From an uncultured Lachnospiraceae bacterium (GTDB lineage Bacteria > Bacillota > Clostridia > Lachnospirales > Lachnospiraceae), in NCBI GenBank assembly GCA_934339365.1, contig CAKRHW010000032.1, forward strand, positions 1-6,336: 6,336 nt of DNA, in the 5' to 3' direction. Below are positions 5,216 through 6,336 of the stretch, in pieces. The first letter of the stretch is position 1, and the number at the start of each line of letters is the position of its first letter. The notes under the pieces were generated by a model. That model was not told where the DNA came from. It searched no databases and saw only the letters and a list, made by a program, of their open reading frames with translations. The translations under genes were made by a program, and so were the position numbers.

Positions 5216-5682
5216 CTTCTTTTCAAGCACTCAATGTTCTTCTCCATCACATAATTTTTAAGTGTAATTCCCTGCCGGACAACTTCCTGTTCGAAAACAA
5301 CTTTATATCCTCGATGTTCGAAAAATGGTTTTGCTGTAATCGATGCATGCGTTGTAATCAGGTTCCCAGTTACAGCACGTTCCAATTCATTGCAAATAGC
5401 AGATGCAATTCTCATTTCCTGGTAATTCATGTGAACATACAACCTGTCCAGATATCCAGATTGACCGATATCTCCAAATCCAACAATCTCATCATTTTCC
5501 ACAGCAACCACCGTTTTATGTTTTAGAAAAGATTGGTTCCATTCTTGTAAATCTACGCTACCAGTTGCCCAAACATTTAACTGTTCTTCTGTATAATCTT
5601 TTGCATTTACACTATGAACCGTATTGTAAAATAATTTCGCCAACTGCTCACAGTCAGTAGCTTTGTATTCTCTAAGTTCCAT
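5203..5682 (-). CDS. GNAT-family N-acetyltransferase with altered acetyl-CoA loop
   Basis: The 159 residues cover the whole GNAT fold. MELREYKATDCEQLAKLFYN is the usual N-terminal strand and helix, KTVVAVENDEIVGFGDI forms the central strands, LDRLYVHMNYQEMRIASAIC (78-97) is motif A and AKPFFEHRGYKVV (117-129) is motif B. Motif A normally reads Q/R-x-x-G-x-G/A and grips the acetyl-CoA pyrophosphate. Here it is Q88-E-M-R91-I-A93, with Arg in place of the key Gly; a single G-to-A change could produce this. The enzyme may be weak or inactive. GAGGA precedes the ATG at 5682. It begins 23 bases after another GNAT gene and is probably cotranscribed. The acceptor substrate is unknown. Confidence 0.8.
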   Translation of the reverse strand: MELREYKATDCEQLAKLFYNTVHSVNAKDYTEEQLNVWATGSVDLQEWNQSFLKHKTVVAVENDEIVGFGDIGQSGYLDRLYVHMNYQEMRIASAICNELERAVTGNLITTHASITAKPFFEHRGYKVVFEQEVVRQGITLKNYVMEKNIECLKRRMQP

Positions 5683-5688
5683 ATTTTA

Positions 5689-5705
5689 TCCTCATAAACT
5701 GGAAT
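5689..5705 (-). repeat. Leader repeat, copy 1 (before second GNAT gene)
   Basis: This 17-base stretch contains the ribosome binding site (TGAGGA) and matches 15 of 17 bases of the stretch at 6244-6260 in front of the other GNAT gene. Confidence 0.4.
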
Positions 5706-6236
5706 TCATCGAACTCTTTTTTCAAATCGAAACATACCATCTGAACTATCTTCCTCGAAAGTATTTTCCTGTCCTGTTTCAAGATCATGGGGATCGGGAT
5801 GCTTTTGATTATAAAACTCCACAATATGAAATCCACACTTATTCACATAGAAATGAATATTTCTTGTTTCAAAATACGGTGTGCATGTCTCCCACACAGT
5901 TACCTGCGGGAACATTTTTTCAATGGCACACCATGCTGTATAACCTACACCCTTGCTGTGAGCATCTGGGGATACAAACAGTAGTTCCAAATCACCATGT
6001 TCGCCCTCAATTTTCACTACTGCACCACCTATGTTTTTTCCGTCATCTGAGATACGCAGTGCAATTCCGGCGTCGATAGCATTCTCGATGGTTTTTCGAG
6101 AAATGATTTCCTCTCCATCTTCAAAGTGTTCGTCACGAGTACCAAATTCTTCTAATGCTCCAAATTTGAATGCCTCCTGATTATCCGTAATAAATTGTTC
6201 TCTGTCTTTCGCTTTTAGCGGTAATAATTTGATCAT
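5706..6236 (-). CDS. GNAT-family N-acetyltransferase
   Basis: The 176 residues form a complete GNAT protein. The N-terminal part MIKLLPLKAKDREQFITDNQ leads into strands RISDDGKNIGGAVVKIEG and LELLFVSPDAHSKGVG (83-98), where H93-S-K-G96-V-G98 fits the acetyl-CoA loop with both glycines kept. Motif B is NIHFYVNKCGFHIVEFYNQK (126-145). A charged tail after about residue 147 (HPDPHDLETGQENTFEED) is typical of a subgroup of Firmicute acetyltransferases with no assigned substrate. GAGGA about eight bases before the ATG at 6236 sets the start. It is the first gene of a two-gene unit with the GNAT gene 23 bases downstream; pairing of two acetyltransferases is common and gives no clear clue to substrate. 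Confidence 0.88.
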   Translation of the reverse strand: MIKLLPLKAKDREQFITDNQEAFKFGALEEFGTRDEHFEDGEEIISRKTIENAIDAGIALRISDDGKNIGGAVVKIEGEHGDLELLFVSPDAHSKGVGYTAWCAIEKMFPQVTVWETCTPYFETRNIHFYVNKCGFHIVEFYNQKHPDPHDLETGQENTFEEDSSDGMFRFEKRVR

Positions 6237-6243
6237 AATAGTG

Positions 6244-6260
6244 TCCTCATAAATTAGAAT
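6244..6260 (-). repeat. Leader repeat, copy 2 (before first GNAT gene)
   Basis: It differs at two of 17 positions from the copy at 5689-5705. Both place TGAGGA just ahead of a GNAT start codon. Confidence 0.4.
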
Positions 6261-6265
6261 GTATA

Positions 6266-6336
6266 TTAATTTTTCTTATTTAGTCTAATATGGAAATCGT
6301 TGGCTTTAGAACATTCTTCATATGTAAGATTAGTTT
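6266..6336 (-). CDS. Possible 3' end of an upstream gene (partial, right edge)
   Basis: One minus-strand frame enters from the window edge and stays open for 22 codons to a TAA at 6268-6266, reading TNLTYEECSKANDFHIRLNK then KN. The composition is protein-like and the stop lies 30 bases ahead of the GNAT start. The stretch is too short to assign a family and could be chance. Confidence 0.25.
   Translation of the reverse strand, partial: TNLTYEECSKANDFHIRLNKKN

Noticed and set aside
5663..6079. Plus-strand open frame of 138 codons
   Set aside because: It lies opposite a complete GNAT gene with a good ribosome binding site, and its His/Phe/Tyr-rich content fits an antisense shadow.
1..6336. 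CRISPR array, tRNA, rRNA, or insertion sequence
   Set aside because: I saw no regularly spaced repeats, no tRNA-like cloverleaf and no transposase motif or paired terminal repeats on either strand.

Overview
The window is AT-rich, with AGGAGG-type ribosome binding sites and clostridial protein families: a PD-(D/E)XK/AAA ATPase, a SplB-like radical SAM protein, HxlR and GNAT proteins. It looks like the chromosome of a gut Firmicute in class Clostridia, most likely Lachnospiraceae. The taxon is inferred from family resemblance only. Apart from one HxlR-type regulator, every gene lies on the minus strand.

Layout from left to right. At 1-86 a minus-strand gene with a good ribosome binding site runs off the window edge. 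At 190-354 there is a near-consensus minus promoter, an operator-like palindrome and a short frameshifted relic that may once have been a START/AHSA1-type protein. At 389-961 an overlapping MarR regulator and MATE efflux gene pair has been reduced to fragments. At 961-2529 an intact 522-residue AAA-ATPase/PD-(D/E)XK protein has its own promoter. At 2697-3409 a SplB-like radical SAM gene has lost the internal segment that holds its iron-sulfur cysteines. A hairpin at 3521-3556 separates this from an intact nitroreductase (3607-4116), which is divergent from an intact HxlR/YodB-like regulator (4243-4566). At 4619-5202 there is a chain of relics: a possible antitoxin tail, a RelE/ParE toxin and a GNAT acetyltransferase, each broken. 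At 5203-6236 two GNAT acetyltransferase genes form a probable operon; the downstream one has an altered acetyl-CoA loop. The far right edge may hold the end of another minus-strand gene.

The only clear working unit is the nitroreductase with its divergent cysteine-containing regulator, a layout known from quinone, electrophile and disulfide stress switches. The strongest theme is decay. At least four genes (MATE, radical SAM, RelE, GNAT), and probably MarR as well, keep recognisable 5' and 3' ends but have lost their middles. Intact genes such as the ATPase sit among them. No new multigene system is convincingly visible. The most notable signals are this repeated pattern of internal deletions and the intact ATPase/nuclease in a decaying neighbourhood.
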